64,000 nt of DNA from Patescibacteria group bacterium (GCA_029210915.1 JARGGJ010000003.1:25171-89170), one strand, 5' to 3'. Shown: positions 8,167 through 17,954, counted from the first letter of the stretch. Notes: generated by a model from the letters alone, not told the origin. Translations and numbers: made by a program.

Positions 8167-10248
8167 TTATTTCTTCCCCTTGCCATCAATCAGTTCTTGC
8201 TGAACCATGGCAGGCACCGGAGCGTAATGATCGAATTCCATTGTGTAAACACCGCGACCCTGGGTCATGGAACGAAGGTTTGTTGAATAACCAAACATTT
8301 CCGCAAGCGGCACAATCGCGCTGATGGTTTTCATATCATAGCGATCTTCCATGGATTGTATCTGCCCGCGTTTGGAATTAAGATCTCCCATAACATCACC
8401 CATATATTCCTCGGGAACAACAACCTCAACTTTTTCCATCGGCTCCAAAATGCTTACACCGGCTTTTTCACAAGCCGCTTTAAAAGCCATGGATGCCGCA
8501 ATTTTAAACGCTGCCTCGGAAGAGTCTACTTCGTGGTATGAACCATCATAAACGGTTGCCTTAAAATCCAAAATTGGATAACCGGCCGCAACACCGCGTT
8601 TTGCGGCTTCCTGAATTCCTTTGTTGATTGGCTGAATATATTCGCGAGGAATAGCTCCGCCAACAACCTCACTGGTAAACTCATAACCCTTGCCTCTTTC
8701 GGATGGCTCGATGCGAATCCAGCAATGACCGAATTGACCGCGTCCACCGGATTGACGTACAAATTTACCTTCACCTTCCGCCGGGCCTTTAATAGCCTCT
8801 TTATAGGCCACCTGCGGCTTACCAACATTGGCCTCTACACCAAACTCACGTTTCATGCGATCAACAATAATTTCCAGGTGCAACTCACCCATACCGGAAA
8901 TAATTGTTTGCAAAGTTTCTTCATCGGTTCTAACTCTGAAAGACGGATCTTCTTCACCAATCTTTTGCAAAGCGACACCCATTTTTTCTTGGTCGGCTTT
9001 GGTCTTTGGCTCGATCGCGATATCAATAACCGGTTCCGGAATAACAATCGTTTCAAGCAATAAAGGATGCTCCTCATCGCACAGTGTATGACCGGTAAAT
9101 GTTTCCTTCAAACCCACAGCCGCAGCAATTTCTCCGGCATAAACAGCAGGCACTTCCTCGCGGCTGTTTGCATGCATTCTAACGATACGACCTACACGCT
9201 CTCTTTTGCCATTGGTTGCATTATAAACGTACGAACCGGATTCCAAACTGCCCGAATAAACACGGAAGAAGATAAGTTTACCAACGTAAGGATCTGTCAT
9301 TACTTTAAAAGCCAATGCCGAAAAAGGCTCTTCATCCGATGGCTTTCTAATAATCACTTTTTCCGGATCATCAACATCATGCCCTTCCATTGGAGGCACA
9401 TCAAGTGGTGACGGCAGATAATCAACAACTGCATCAAGAAGCATTTGCACACCTTTATTCTTTAAGGCTGACCCCAAAAGAATTGGGAAAATATCCATGC
9501 TGTTTACCGCTTTTCGAAGAGCGGATTTGATTTCTTCTACAGACAATTCTTCACCGGCAAGATATTTGTTCATAAGAGCTTCATCGGTTTCCGATAAAGC
9601 TTCTAAAAACTCACTGCGCCATTTTTTGGCATCTTCCATTCTATCTTCGGGGATATCAACTTCATCTATTTCTCTGCCGAGTTCATCCTTATACATGAAT
9701 GCTTTCATGGTAATCAAATCAATGATGCCCACAAAATTCGACTCCGTGCCGATTGGAAGTTGAATCGGATATGCACGTTTTGCCAATCTATTGCGAATCG
9801 ATAAAACATCTTTATAAAAATCCGCGCCCATGCGATCGAGTTTATTAACAAAACACATACGGGGCACTCTATATTTATCAGCCTGACGCCAAACTGTTTC
9901 AGATTGAGGCTCAACACCCGCAACACCATCAAATACGGTTACCGCTCCATCCAACACACGAAGTGAACGTTGTACCTCGATTGTAAAATCAATGTGTCCC
10001 GGAGTATCAATAAGATTCATGCGTTGACCTTTCCAAAAACAAGTTGTAGCGGCGGATGTAATTGTAATACCGCGCTCTTGCTCTTGCTCCATCCAATCCA
10101 TAGTAGCTTCACCTTCATGAACTTCGCCGATCTTATGTTTACGCCCCGTATAAAATAGCACGCGTTCGGAAACGGTTGTTTTGCCCGCATCAATGTGGGC
10201 GATGATACCGAAGTTTCGGGTATCTTTTAATGAATATTCTCTAGGCAT
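8167..10248 (-). CDS. fusA: Elongation factor G
   Basis: EF-G drives translocation and, with RRF, ribosome recycling using GTP. It has 693 residues, normal. The P-loop AHIDAGKTT, switch region [19 protein letters not shown] and NKLDRMGAD mark the G domain; domain IV carries GRGQFGHC and the C-terminal domain [13 protein letters not shown]. It is third in rpsL-rpsG-fusA, 95 bases after rpsG. In the canonical str operon tuf follows; here two plus-strand orphans and the acidic-protein gene lie in between. Confidence 0.99.
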   Translation of the reverse strand: MPREYSLKDTRNFGIIAHIDAGKTTVSERVLFYTGRKHKIGEVHEGEATMDWMEQEQERGITITSAATTCFWKGQRMNLIDTPGHIDFTIEVQRSLRVLDGAVTVFDGVAGVEPQSETVWRQADKYRVPRMCFVNKLDRMGADFYKDVLSIRNRLAKRAYPIQLPIGTESNFVGIIDLITMKAFMYKDELGREIDEVDIPEDRMEDAKKWRSEFLEALSETDEALMNKYLAGEELSVEEIKSALRKAVNSMDIFPILLGSALKNKGVQMLLDAVVDYLPSPLDVPPMEGHDVDDPEKVIIRKPSDEEPFSALAFKVMTDPYVGKLIFFRVYSGSLESGSYVYNATNGKRERVGRIVRMHANSREEVPAVYAGEIAAAVGLKETFTGHTLCDEEHPLLLETIVIPEPVIDIAIEPKTKADQEKMGVALQKIGEEDPSFRVRTDEETLQTIISGMGELHLEIIVDRMKREFGVEANVGKPQVAYKEAIKGPAEGEGKFVRQSGGRGQFGHCWIRIEPSERGKGYEFTSEVVGGAIPREYIQPINKGIQEAAKRGVAAGYPILDFKATVYDGSYHEVDSSEAAFKIAASMAFKAACEKAGVSILEPMEKVEVVVPEEYMGDVMGDLNSKRGQIQSMEDRYDMKTISAIVPLAEMFGYSTNLRSMTQGRGVYTMEFDHYAPVPAMVQQELIDGKGKK

Positions 10249-10343
10249 AATAATATATATTAGTAGACAAAAAAGAGGCGAGCCATTGGACGCCCCTTAT
10301 TGATATTAAAAATCTTTGGTTACTCCCTCGCCATCATCCATAT

Positions 10344-10811
10344 TTAGTGGGCGAAGTGAGCAAAGGCGCGGTTGGCTTCTGCCATGCGTTGCACATCCTG
10401 TTTTTTCTTAACCGCATCGCCTTGATTTCCCATGGCGGCTAATAGCTCTTCTGTAAGTTTCATGGCCATTGGCTTGCCCTTCTTGGCACGAGCTGCCGCA
10501 ATAATCCAACGAAATGCCAATTGCTGCCTGCGCTCTGCACGTACTTGAAGCGGAATTTGGTAGTTAGCCCCACCAACACGACGAGATTTAACCTCGAGCA
10601 TGGGTGAAACATTCTTTAACGCTTCTTCAAAAGCTTCCAAAGCCGGTTTTTCCGATTTCTTTTCTAAAATCTCGAGTGCATCATAAACAATACGCTGAGA
10701 TGTTGATTTCTTACCGCCGTCCATTATGTAATTGATAAACTTGGCTACGGAAGTGGAGCCATATTTTGGATCCGGATTGATTGTACGCTTAGGCGCTTTC
10801 TTTCCTCTCAT
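10344..10811 (-). CDS. rpsG: 30S ribosomal protein S7 (uS7)
   Basis: S7 initiates assembly of the 30S head and contacts E-site tRNA. It has 155 residues, normal. Motifs MRGKKAPKR, KFINYIMDGGKKSTSQRIVY and RRVGGANYQIPLQV are diagnostic. It starts one base after the rpsL stop, so translation is probably coupled, and precedes fusA as in the str operon. Confidence 0.98.
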   Translation of the reverse strand: MRGKKAPKRTINPDPKYGSTSVAKFINYIMDGGKKSTSQRIVYDALEILEKKSEKPALEAFEEALKNVSPMLEVKSRRVGGANYQIPLQVRAERRQQLAFRWIIAAARAKKGKPMAMKLTEELLAAMGNQGDAVKKKQDVQRMAEANRAFAHFAH

Positions 10812-10812
10812 A

Positions 10813-11241
10813 TTATGATTTTGCTGCTTTAGGTTTCTTAGCGCCGTAAATGGAACGGCTGCGTCTGCGGCTCTCTACACCTTGTGTGTCGTAAACACCA
10901 CGAACAATATGATAGCGAACACCAGGCAAATCTTTAACACGACCGCCGCGGATCATCACAATCGAGTGCTCCTGTAAATTATGCCCCTCACCCGGAATAT
11001 AGGCTGTTACCTCTTGTCCGTTGGATAAGCGTATACGAGCAATCTTGCGCATAGCCGAGTTTGGCTTTTTCGGAGTTGCTGTTGTTACTTTTGTGCAAAC
11101 ACCACGCTTAAAAGGTGAGCCCTTGGAAAGCTCTGTGCGTGTGCGATGTAATGTATCGCGGGTGTATTGCATTGCCGGGCTCTTTGATTTGGCCTTGGCA
11201 CTTCGACGCGGGCGTCGAATTAATTGATTTGTAGTAGGCAT
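10813..11241 (-). CDS. rpsL: 30S ribosomal protein S12 (uS12)
   Basis: S12 lies at the decoding centre and controls accuracy. It has 142 residues, a little longer than the usual 124 through a basic N-terminus and tail. The decoding loops [11 protein letters not shown] and the [20 protein letters not shown] region with PGVRYH are intact; the lysines of the TPKKPNS loop, sites of streptomycin resistance in other bacteria, are wild type. The gene is first in the str operon, with a TTGACG-N17-TATATT promoter only a few bases upstream. Confidence 0.98.
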   Translation of the reverse strand: MPTTNQLIRRPRRSAKAKSKSPAMQYTRDTLHRTRTELSKGSPFKRGVCTKVTTATPKKPNSAMRKIARIRLSNGQEVTAYIPGEGHNLQEHSIVMIRGGRVKDLPGVRYHIVRGVYDTQGVESRRRSRSIYGAKKPKAAKS

Positions 11242-11253
11242 GTTGTGCCGCTG

Positions 11254-11282
11254 AATATATCAAAGCGCCATTAGCACGTCAA
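11254..11282 (-). promoter_or_regulatory. rpsL (str operon) promoter
   Basis: Minus-strand TTGACG (11277-11282), 17-base spacer, TATATT (11254-11259). The -10 box ends 12 bases before ATG, so the 5' leader would be about six bases and nearly leaderless. Confidence 0.7.
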
Positions 11283-11473
11283 GTGGATTTAGCTGAATTT
11301 AGTACCATCTAACAAATAACCCACTTATATAGTCTAACAAACATCCCCATAGTGTTTATTAAAATTTGGTAATATTAGACAAAAATTTGGCAAATGCATG
11401 TCGTTATTTGATCAATATCCAGCAAACTTTGTAACAATCCTGCTAATCCTGAAAATCCTGTTAATCAAGGTAT

Positions 11474-12973
11474 TTATCGGGGAATTAACTCCGGATGAGC
11501 TACTCTTGGCAACCAAATAACCACCAAAAGTACCAATAATGCCACCCCCCAAACCAGCACATCGGGCTCCCATGAATATTCCAAAATCTTTTGCCAAAAC
11601 ATCCACACAAACACTCCGGCCAGCATCATAATCGCAACCGGCGAAAAAACACCCGCCACTATCCACAGTAACCCGGCGATTACCACCCAGCCCGCTGATA
11701 ACCAAATTTTTGTCAGTTTTACTTTTTTTGCATAACCCACAAATCCCGCCAAAAACGCAAACAGCCCAAACATAAGTACGATTTGTATGGCTACTGGCTC
11801 CAAAACCGCACCTCTTCTCATAAATAATGCAAACAGCAAAACCATTACGATTGGCACTAAAGCATCCGCAACCCACTCCCACGATGTCATCAGATTCAAA
11901 CTTTTTATCTGATCTTTGCAGTAAACCGTGATTGCCAATAGTACACCTCCAAGAAACACCGGCCAACCAAGCAACATCAATCCCAGTAACCAAAAAACTA
12001 GCATCGACTCATCCGTTTGAACCGGTGTTAGAGTGTTAACTCTTACATATAACCAGCTAAACAATAAAACCAAAACAAAAACTCCCCATGCCGCCGCATC
12101 TAAACCTATCCATCCCTGATGGCTGGACCCGGCTAAAAATCCAAATAATACGATACAGATAGCGGAAAAAATCCAAGAAACTTTAAATCCGTTCAATGCC
12201 TGTTTTATCAAATCAAAGTTTGATATAGACCAAACTATACTTCCCAACATAAATATCCAAGAAGCTGTATAAAGCAACAAAGCATTGGTTGCTTGACCTC
12301 CAAAACCCGTAAACCACCTAAGTAATTGCCCATCTCCCCAATACGAGAACAAATTCAACCTGGTAAATTCACCTACCATGACCGCGCCTGTGGAAGTAAA
12401 CGGCAATGAATTAAACAGCATGGTTATAATCAAAATTAAAGAGGGCATCAAAAAGACAAAAGTCATCGCAGCCCAAGACAACACCCCTAAAAATATCGAC
12501 TTAAATAAATCTTTTGATTCTTTGTATAAAAATATCGCCGGCACAATCGCCATAACCCAAGCGATTCCCCGCAAAAATCCATCCGGCCCAAATTGAAAAG
12601 GATAAATACCCAGTGTTAAAACATATGTCGCCAACTGTGACAAAGATAACGGCATCCCTGCCGTAACTCTCCCCCAAAAAGGCAAAAGCGATAACACAAA
12701 ACCTAAAGATATCGCAAGAATCGCGGTAATCGGCAAAACACGAAATTCAAAACCCACCGAATTACTAAAAAATCTTTTAGCAAACATTTTTACAAGCAAA
12801 AAACCGGTAACAACCAAAACCGGATACCAAATAAATACCTCCAGCGGAGTAGCGTACTGCTCGCCAAAAATTAAAGCTCTCAAAAAAACCGCCGCGATCA
12901 AGCTAAAAGAAATATAAGCCCAGTTTACTCCAATCTGATTTTCCAAACCGTTCAATATGCGTGATTTGATCAT
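11474..12973 (-). CDS. Polytopic membrane protein, unknown function
   Basis: A 499-residue, very hydrophobic protein with roughly 12-13 predicted membrane segments spread over the whole length. I recognise no family motif. Short loops contain few charged residues; the C-terminus ends in a short polar tail (RVAHPELIPR). A Yip1-like, DUF- or transporter-type function cannot be distinguished by eye. The gene is monocistronic on the minus strand, convergent with nothing, and is followed by repeated words of the AATCCTG(T/C)TAATC type at about 11440-11470. Confidence 0.75.
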   Translation of the reverse strand: MIKSRILNGLENQIGVNWAYISFSLIAAVFLRALIFGEQYATPLEVFIWYPVLVVTGFLLVKMFAKRFFSNSVGFEFRVLPITAILAISLGFVLSLLPFWGRVTAGMPLSLSQLATYVLTLGIYPFQFGPDGFLRGIAWVMAIVPAIFLYKESKDLFKSIFLGVLSWAAMTFVFLMPSLILIITMLFNSLPFTSTGAVMVGEFTRLNLFSYWGDGQLLRWFTGFGGQATNALLLYTASWIFMLGSIVWSISNFDLIKQALNGFKVSWIFSAICIVLFGFLAGSSHQGWIGLDAAAWGVFVLVLLFSWLYVRVNTLTPVQTDESMLVFWLLGLMLLGWPVFLGGVLLAITVYCKDQIKSLNLMTSWEWVADALVPIVMVLLFALFMRRGAVLEPVAIQIVLMFGLFAFLAGFVGYAKKVKLTKIWLSAGWVVIAGLLWIVAGVFSPVAIMMLAGVFVWMFWQKILEYSWEPDVLVWGVALLVLLVVIWLPRVAHPELIPR

Positions 12974-13070
12974 AACTACATGTTTATCGTACTAGCTATT
13001 AGCCGATAGCGGATAGCTGATAGCTGATTGTTTTTTCTATTCACAATCCGTTAACAGCCAAAAGCTTCGA

Positions 13071-13721
13071 TTAAAAGATGCCTCCAAATCCAAAAAGATT
13101 CATTATCCAGTTAAGTGGTTTATCGAGCAAAAAACTGATTATTCCTATATTCAAAAGAATATCAGCAAAAACTACAAACATTAAAACATACGGACCATAT
13201 TGCTCTATCTGATATCGCAAACTGTGCCATTTATTCTCGTGTAAAACGGCAAACAAAAACTTAGAACCATCAAGCGGAGGCAACGGTATTAAATTAAACA
13301 ACATGAGTGCCGCATTAATAAAAAAACTAAAGATCAGAAAAATCACCAATAAATTACCCCCGCCTAATATTGGCATCAAAATCTTAAGCAGAATCCCAAA
13401 TACAATAAGAAGAATAAAATTACTTGCCGGGCCGGCAATAGCCACCAAAAACTCACCCCAATGCTTATATTTTAAATTCATCGGGTTGTAAGGAACCGGT
13501 TTACCCCAACCAAAATGCACAAAAACCAATGCCAGTAAGCCAAATAGATCCACATGAGCCCAAGGATTTAGGGTTAACCTTCCCAAACGTTTTGCTGTTG
13601 AGTCCCCTAATTTATATGCAGCAAAAGCATGCGAAAACTCATGTATCGAAAGAGCTATCAATATAGCTGCCAGCCACAAAATAAATATGGCAGGATTTGT
13701 AAATAATGTAGAAAAAGACAT
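13071..13721 (-). CDS. M50-family (site-2-type) membrane metalloprotease
   Basis: Intramembrane zinc protease of the M50/S2P family. The first catalytic motif HEFSH lies in a membrane segment at about residues 27-31 (ALSIHEFSHAFAAYKLGD), and the second, containing the third zinc ligand, is LIPLPPLDGSKFL at about residues 140-152. It has 216 residues and four to six membrane segments, the minimal form without PDZ or CBS domains. Substrates are unknown. It is a separate transcription unit between the polytopic protein and the divergent rpmB. Confidence 0.9.
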   Translation of the reverse strand: MSFSTLFTNPAIFILWLAAILIALSIHEFSHAFAAYKLGDSTAKRLGRLTLNPWAHVDLFGLLALVFVHFGWGKPVPYNPMNLKYKHWGEFLVAIAGPASNFILLIVFGILLKILMPILGGGNLLVIFLIFSFFINAALMLFNLIPLPPLDGSKFLFAVLHENKWHSLRYQIEQYGPYVLMFVVFADILLNIGIISFLLDKPLNWIMNLFGFGGIF

Positions 13722-13871
13722 AAAGCTGTAATAACCAATTACCTATATTACAATCACCAATAAATCATCAATCCCCAAATCTTCCAAAATACCAATTTGG
13801 ATATTTTGATATAAAATTCGGTTATTTATTGATTATTGGAATTTGATTATTGGTTATTTTCAAGTTGGTAC

Positions 13872-13900
13872 TTGCCAATCATACCGCATTTGGCTATACT
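13872..13900 (+). promoter_or_regulatory. rpmB promoter
   Basis: TTGCCA (13872-13877), 17-base spacer, TATACT (13895-13900). ATG follows 13 bases after the -10 box, leaving a leader of only about seven bases. Confidence 0.65.
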
Positions 13901-13913
13901 TACGCCAATCAAT

Positions 13914-14168
13914 ATGTCTAGAATCTGTCTACTTACCGGAAAACGTGCTAACAAAGCCAACAACCGGAGTCACTCAAACGTCGCGACCAAGAAAACCCAA
14001 GAGGTTAATCTTCAAACGCGTCGTATTAATGGTGTAAAATTACGCCTTTCTTCGAGCGCGTTGAAATCTCTTAAAAAATTCGACGCAATCGCCAAAGGCG
14101 AAATCCTTACCAAGCGCCAAAAAAAGATAAAAAAGACAGCTGACCGTAAAGAAGCTGCGAAAAAGTAA
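13914..14168 (+). CDS. rpmB: 50S ribosomal protein L28 (bL28)
   Basis: L28 is a small 50S protein, here 84 residues. The start at 13914 ([21 protein letters not shown]) is the true L28 N-terminus; the longer upstream frame includes the promoter and is discarded. Later motifs [18 protein letters not shown] and [12 protein letters not shown] fit the family. The N-terminal zinc cysteines found in some L28 proteins are not complete (only one Cys). It is a single gene with its own promoter and terminator, no Shine-Dalgarno. Confidence 0.93.
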   Translation: MSRICLLTGKRANKANNRSHSNVATKKTQEVNLQTRRINGVKLRLSSSALKSLKKFDAIAKGEILTKRQKKIKKTADRKEAAKK

Positions 14169-14184
14169 TATTCACCCAAAATTT

Positions 14185-14213
14185 AAAAAAAGACTCTCAT
14201 GAGTCTTTTTTTT
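14185..14213 (+). terminator. rpmB terminator
   Basis: AAAAAAAGACTC, loop TCAT, GAGTCTTTTTTTT. Strong symmetrical hairpin with a T-run. Confidence 0.85.
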
Positions 14214-14500
14214 AAATTTATCCCCTTTGACGAGGGGGCGTTTAATCGTAGAGACGTCGTTTCTAACGTGTCTCCCGCAAAACGGGATTCTCAGATTCTT
14301 ACAGTAGTTCGTCGAGCGATACCAGCTAAACTGGTCAGCACGATTACATCAGCAATTCCATTAGCACAGATTTCAGATTCTCAGATTCTCAGATTCATAG
14401 ATTCTTAAATCCAAATTCTAAGTTCGATAAGCTATTGTGGCAGCCCACAAAACCCTCTTTAGTAAAGAGGGACATTTAGCGTTTACGCTAAATTGGGAGA
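14214..14500. repeat. Repeat-word spacer between rpmB and the LOG-family gene
   Basis: No gene. In order it holds CCCCTTTGACGAGGGGG (about 14222-14238), a GAGAC...GTCTC hairpin (AGAGACGTCGTTTCTAACG, about 14250-14275), CCCGCAAAACGGG, a GTTCGTCGAGC word with the hairpin ACCAGCTAAACTGGT embedded in it (about 14308-14345), AGATTCTCAGATTCTCAG repeats, and CCCTCTTTAGTAAAGAGGG (14453-14471) next to a hairpin ATTTAGCGTTTACGCTAAAT. The same words occur elsewhere in the window. Confidence 0.75.
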
Positions 14501-15352
14501 TTACAATCTCCTCTCCGATGTCTTTTTAATAATCTTAAAAGCTTCCTCCGGTGTATCGACTATCTGCATCAAGTCCAAATCCGCTTTATTGATATATTTA
14601 TTTTTATACAAACTTTTAGTTACCCAATCTTTGAAAGGTTGCCAATGATCTCGCCCAATAAAAATACATGGAACTATTTTTGGAATCTTTCCGGTTTGCA
14701 CCAATGTTATCATTTCCATTGCTTCATCCATGGTTCCAAATCCGCCCGGAAAAAATACATAAGCTTGCGCCGAGGCGGATAACATGACTTTGCGTGTAAA
14801 AAAATAATGAAAACCCATCGCCCTGGTAACAAATCCATTCCGGCGTTGTTCTGTTGGCAGTTCGATATCTATCCCCACAGACTCTCCACCCGCCTCAAAG
14901 GCTCCTTTATTCCCCGCTTCCATGATTCCGGGTCCACCCCCGGTTATTACCGTATACCCTGCTTTAGCGCACATTTTACCCAGCTCTACAGCCATTTTAT
15001 ACTCCTTAGCTTTTGGATTTGTACGAGCGCTCCCAAAAAATGTTACCTCGCGTTGTAATTTTGATAAAAACTCAAAACCCTCGATAAACTCGGCCATTAT
15101 CCTAAAAATCCTCCAATAAACCTGATCTGTAAAAGCTCCAATATTTTCCACTTGTTCACAATCTCCTTTCGGAGAACAAACCCAATGCACAAACCTTTTA
15201 TCTACATCCAATAATTTTGCCGCCCTGCTTTTAAAAGAAGTGCCCTTGTAAAAAGGTCTGCCCATCTCCGGTTCTATAACTTTATTTTTTAGCACATTTT
15301 TTTTCTTGCTCACTATCACATCTTTCTTCTTGATATTTTTTTTCTTAACCAT
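14501..15352 (-). CDS. LOG-family protein (putative cytokinin riboside 5'-monophosphate phosphoribohydrolase type)
   Basis: The family hydrolyses nucleotide-type N-glycosidic bonds and is often misnamed lysine decarboxylase. The signature PGGFGTMDEAMEM is at about residues 207-219 and the nucleotide-binding GGGPGIMEAGNKGA at about 141-154. At 283 residues it carries an N-terminal Lys-rich extension of about 50 residues beyond the usual core. Start is uncertain: ATG at 15352 is chosen, but a TTG at 15406, four bases after the preceding gene, is also open. The upstream membrane-protein gene may be in the same operon. Confidence 0.85.
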   Translation of the reverse strand: MVKKKNIKKKDVIVSKKKNVLKNKVIEPEMGRPFYKGTSFKSRAAKLLDVDKRFVHWVCSPKGDCEQVENIGAFTDQVYWRIFRIMAEFIEGFEFLSKLQREVTFFGSARTNPKAKEYKMAVELGKMCAKAGYTVITGGGPGIMEAGNKGAFEAGGESVGIDIELPTEQRRNGFVTRAMGFHYFFTRKVMLSASAQAYVFFPGGFGTMDEAMEMITLVQTGKIPKIVPCIFIGRDHWQPFKDWVTKSLYKNKYINKADLDLMQIVDTPEEAFKIIKKTSERRL

Positions 15353-15409
15353 AAATTTAGTATTTTCTATCACTAATAAATCTTTAAATATAAATAATCG
15401 ATTCAACTT

Positions 15410-15910
15410 CTAAATATTTACATCTTCCATGGCCCTACCTAAAGTGTTACAAAACAACGATAAATCCTTACTCTTCCAACAGGGGCTAAGCCAAATCTCT
15501 TCCGGTTGATCTTTTCCGTCGTGTTCTATTTCTATTAAATACATGTTTCCATCCAGCCTTAATCCGTAGTTTGTAAGTTTATAAGAATCTATATTCGCGA
15601 TATCAATTCTAATAGCTTTACCAATCAAAGATTTAAAAATCAACTGATTCTCTTTTATAGATAGTCTCTCTGTAGCGCAATTAATAAAAAACCCCCAGCC
15701 AACTATTGTTAAAGCAATAATAATTACAAACTGTAAACCGTTTCCTCTTGGAAAAAACAACGACAATATTAAAACCAACGTTAAAATTATGGTTGTTGCC
15801 AATATTAATGTACCGCCAAGAGTCATCATTTGCGCCCCGGCTTCGGTTAACGATGGCTCATCGGCAACTTTAACGCGTTTAACTTGTTTCTGTGCAATAA
15901 TTTGCTCCAT
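15410..15910 (-). CDS. Small membrane protein, unknown function
   Basis: 166 residues. Two adjacent membrane segments are clear (about residues 32-53 and 60-78), followed by a soluble C-terminal domain of beta strands (LIFKSLIGKAIRIDIANID). This layout resembles bacterial PH-domain membrane proteins, but I cannot confirm it. It precedes the LOG-family gene closely and may be co-transcribed with it. Confidence 0.65.
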   Translation of the reverse strand: MEQIIAQKQVKRVKVADEPSLTEAGAQMMTLGGTLILATTIILTLVLILSLFFPRGNGLQFVIIIALTIVGWGFFINCATERLSIKENQLIFKSLIGKAIRIDIANIDSYKLTNYGLRLDGNMYLIEIEHDGKDQPEEIWLSPCWKSKDLSLFCNTLGRAMEDVNI

Positions 15911-15936
15911 AAAAATATTATACCCGATTCTCCATA

Positions 15937-15967
15937 ATAAAAAAATGCTCTCTTAGTGAGAGCATTG
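15937..15967 (-). terminator. Terminator after the histidine-phosphatase-like gene
   Basis: On the minus strand AATGCTCTC, loop ACTAA, GAGAGCATT followed by a T-run. A second hairpin with GGAGCCGG/CCGGTTCC character lies just after the stop (about 15990-16013). Confidence 0.75.
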
Positions 15968-16014
15968 GTTAGTAAAGCCTTATTTTGGCGGAACCGGAGT
16001 TAGCATCCGGCTCC

Positions 16015-17313
16015 TTACGAGGCTTTTTTTTCAGAATCATCAGCGTTTCTATCCGCCCTGGCCAACGCCGGGCGATCCTCGCTTGTAGGCGGTATTACGA
16101 ATCGGAACCTATGATCCGAATGCTTCCTGTTTCCGCTTTTGCGTCGATTACTGTCCTTACGGAACTCTTCTATCGACAAAGCCTCACAAGCCTCATCGAT
16201 AACACTTTGCGGTGTAGATTCCTTGAACCGTAAACGCCTGCCAACGATCTCGAACTCCGGAGGTATGCGGTTGGGTTCGCCATCCAAAACCAGGGTTCCA
16301 TCCTTCTCTTTGTAGAATATCATACCCACATGAGGAGGAAATGGCGGTCCCTCGGAATTAATCATCTCATCCAATTTTTCACTCGAGAACCCCTCATAGT
16401 ACTGTCTTCCCGCGAGAATGAAGTAACTATGCGAGACAATGATGGCCAATGCGCCGGTACCAATTTGGTGTAATGAGCGAGCGAAATCCTCATTGAACTC
16501 CACAGCACGCTGATGAAGTTCCGTAAAGTTTTCACCCGTTGGGGTTTTGCGCCTTTGGTTCGGCTCCAGCTCTTCTTGCTCAAAAAACCAATCGGTAAAT
16601 TCCGGTGCTATTCGTGAAGCAAAATCACTTAAAGCCATGCTCGCGGCCGCCTTACGAAAATCTGCGAGTTTTGACGGTGTAACCTTGCCTTCACTGGCTA
16701 ATGCTTTTTGATAGAAAAACTCTAACGAGTCCCTGAAACTGGTTAACAGAAAGGCGACAGCTAAGTGCTCATCGCCATTGGTTGTTAGCATGTTTGCCAG
16801 TAATGGCTGATGGCGAATCAATTCACGCATATCGGACATATCCGTATGCATCAGCTGATCACCGACATTCGTTTTTAGATCAAACCGCTTCGCCCTAACA
16901 GACAAAGCTCTCTGATCCGTATCGGATGCCAGCCCATGGCCGGGATCATTGATGTACGCGTAACGGGCGTGAAAACGCTCCGCGAGTAAATCGCTCTGAA
17001 AAACACGCGGTGTATTAAAACCGCCATGTTCTACAATTCCACGCGCCGTTTCTTTAGCGCGAACATGAAGCGAATGAGCTAAAATGCCTTTGCGGGCAAA
17101 ATTACGCGGAGAGAACTCCCGCGCAAGATATTTCGCGGCAAAATAAGCTTGCATGTGCCCCATGGCCGAAAGCGGAGCATTGCGTCTGCCGGGCAAACGC
17201 GGCGGCTTTTGCCTTCCGGCCAAAAGTGCCTTGATTGTTTCTTCGTTCCAGTCGGTTATTGCGTGGCGCATCAGCACCACGCGCGTTCCTTTTGGCACAA
17301 GGATACGGTGCAT
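16015..17313 (-). CDS. Histidine-phosphatase-superfamily-like protein
   Basis: 432 residues. The N-terminal motif VVLMRHAITDWNE carries the catalytic RH of the histidine phosphatase superfamily; SLHVRAKETARG supplies the second arginine, and IIVSHSYFILAG near residue 295 has the second catalytic histidine. The domain is interrupted by a large insertion (about residues 90-270), which explains twice the usual length of about 200. The C-terminus is Arg/Lys/Asp-rich and probably disordered. Start ATG is fixed by AGGAGG seven bases upstream. Substrate (phosphoprotein, phosphosugar or other) is unknown. Own terminator, so monocistronic. Confidence 0.75.
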   Translation of the reverse strand: MHRILVPKGTRVVLMRHAITDWNEETIKALLAGRQKPPRLPGRRNAPLSAMGHMQAYFAAKYLAREFSPRNFARKGILAHSLHVRAKETARGIVEHGGFNTPRVFQSDLLAERFHARYAYINDPGHGLASDTDQRALSVRAKRFDLKTNVGDQLMHTDMSDMRELIRHQPLLANMLTTNGDEHLAVAFLLTSFRDSLEFFYQKALASEGKVTPSKLADFRKAAASMALSDFASRIAPEFTDWFFEQEELEPNQRRKTPTGENFTELHQRAVEFNEDFARSLHQIGTGALAIIVSHSYFILAGRQYYEGFSSEKLDEMINSEGPPFPPHVGMIFYKEKDGTLVLDGEPNRIPPEFEIVGRRLRFKESTPQSVIDEACEALSIEEFRKDSNRRKSGNRKHSDHRFRFVIPPTSEDRPALARADRNADDSEKKAS

Positions 17314-17480
17314 GGTAGCCTCCTAGCCAACGCTTGATTTTGTTAAGGTACGGTTCCTCTTTTTGTGTTTATTAAGCAAAGTGCAATTACTTTAAAAACT
17401 AACAAGTAATCACCCGAAAGTCAATCATGAATGATTAAAAAAAGCAAGCTAAATATAGCCGCTAAAAAAATTATTTTTTT

Positions 17481-17685
17481 GAGAGTTGATGAGGAAATTC
17501 GGCTAAAGATATAATCGAGCGATGCTCTAGCGTAAGCTCAATGTTGTAACATGCGCAGTTGGCAGATAGCTCCACCGGTAGCGCAGCCGCATTGAAACGC
17601 TGCAAAGGTCTAATCCCGGTTACCACGGTAACTGAAATGCCGACCTCTTAGACCGAAAGTTGTCCCGAATCCTCACCCAACTCTT
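17481..17685 (+). ncRNA. Compact structured RNA with closing helix and pseudoknot, class unknown
   Basis: In an otherwise empty 641-base gap (17314-17954) the two ends pair: 17482-17488 with 17678-17684 (7 bp), 17490-17495 with 17670-17675 (6 bp), and 17498-17502 with 17665-17669 (5 bp). Inside are GAGCGATGCTC, AGC-GTAA-GCT (a GNRA loop), ATGTTGTAACAT, a 7-bp helix GTTGGCA/TGCCGAC (17558-17564 with 17638-17644) enclosing tRNA-like TAGCTCCACCGGTAGCGC, and GTTAC-CACG-GTAAC. GGTCTAA (17607-17613) is exactly complementary to TTAGACC (17648-17654), outside that helix, which makes a pseudoknot. A G-U pair and the GNRA loop favour the plus strand. It is not tmRNA, SRP RNA or RNase P by conserved motifs. 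Confidence 0.7.
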
Positions 17686-17894
17686 ACTACATCTTCCCCC
17701 ATTCTACAATCAAAGTCAACAATCACATTCACCCTGTCAAATACCAGTTTTAAAGTAATAAATTCATCACGTATAAAGCGATTTATCGAGAGCGACTTGA
17801 ATAACTTTTAACAAACTTTATTTTGTATTAACTTCCATCCGAATAAACTCAAAACTATTTTTATCAGTTATTACCCATTACCAGCCCTTCTTCC

Positions 17895-17923
17895 TTGACA
17901 TCTCTCTAATAATTCCGTACTTT
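17895..17923 (+). promoter_or_regulatory. Promoter of the 508-residue gene
   Basis: Perfect TTGACA (17895-17900), 17-base spacer, TACTTT (17918-17923), 19 bases before the Shine-Dalgarno site. Confidence 0.7.
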
Positions 17924-17954
17924 TAGCACTCGCTCTTTCACAAGGAGGTAAGAC

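Noticed and set aside
11412..11993. Minus-strand 193-residue frame
   Set aside because: Out-of-frame shadow over the end of the polytopic membrane protein.
17491..17510. GAGGAAATTCGGCT as RNase P RNA conserved region I
   Set aside because: The other universal RNase P motifs (ACAGAA, GGCUUAU) are absent and the RNA is too short.
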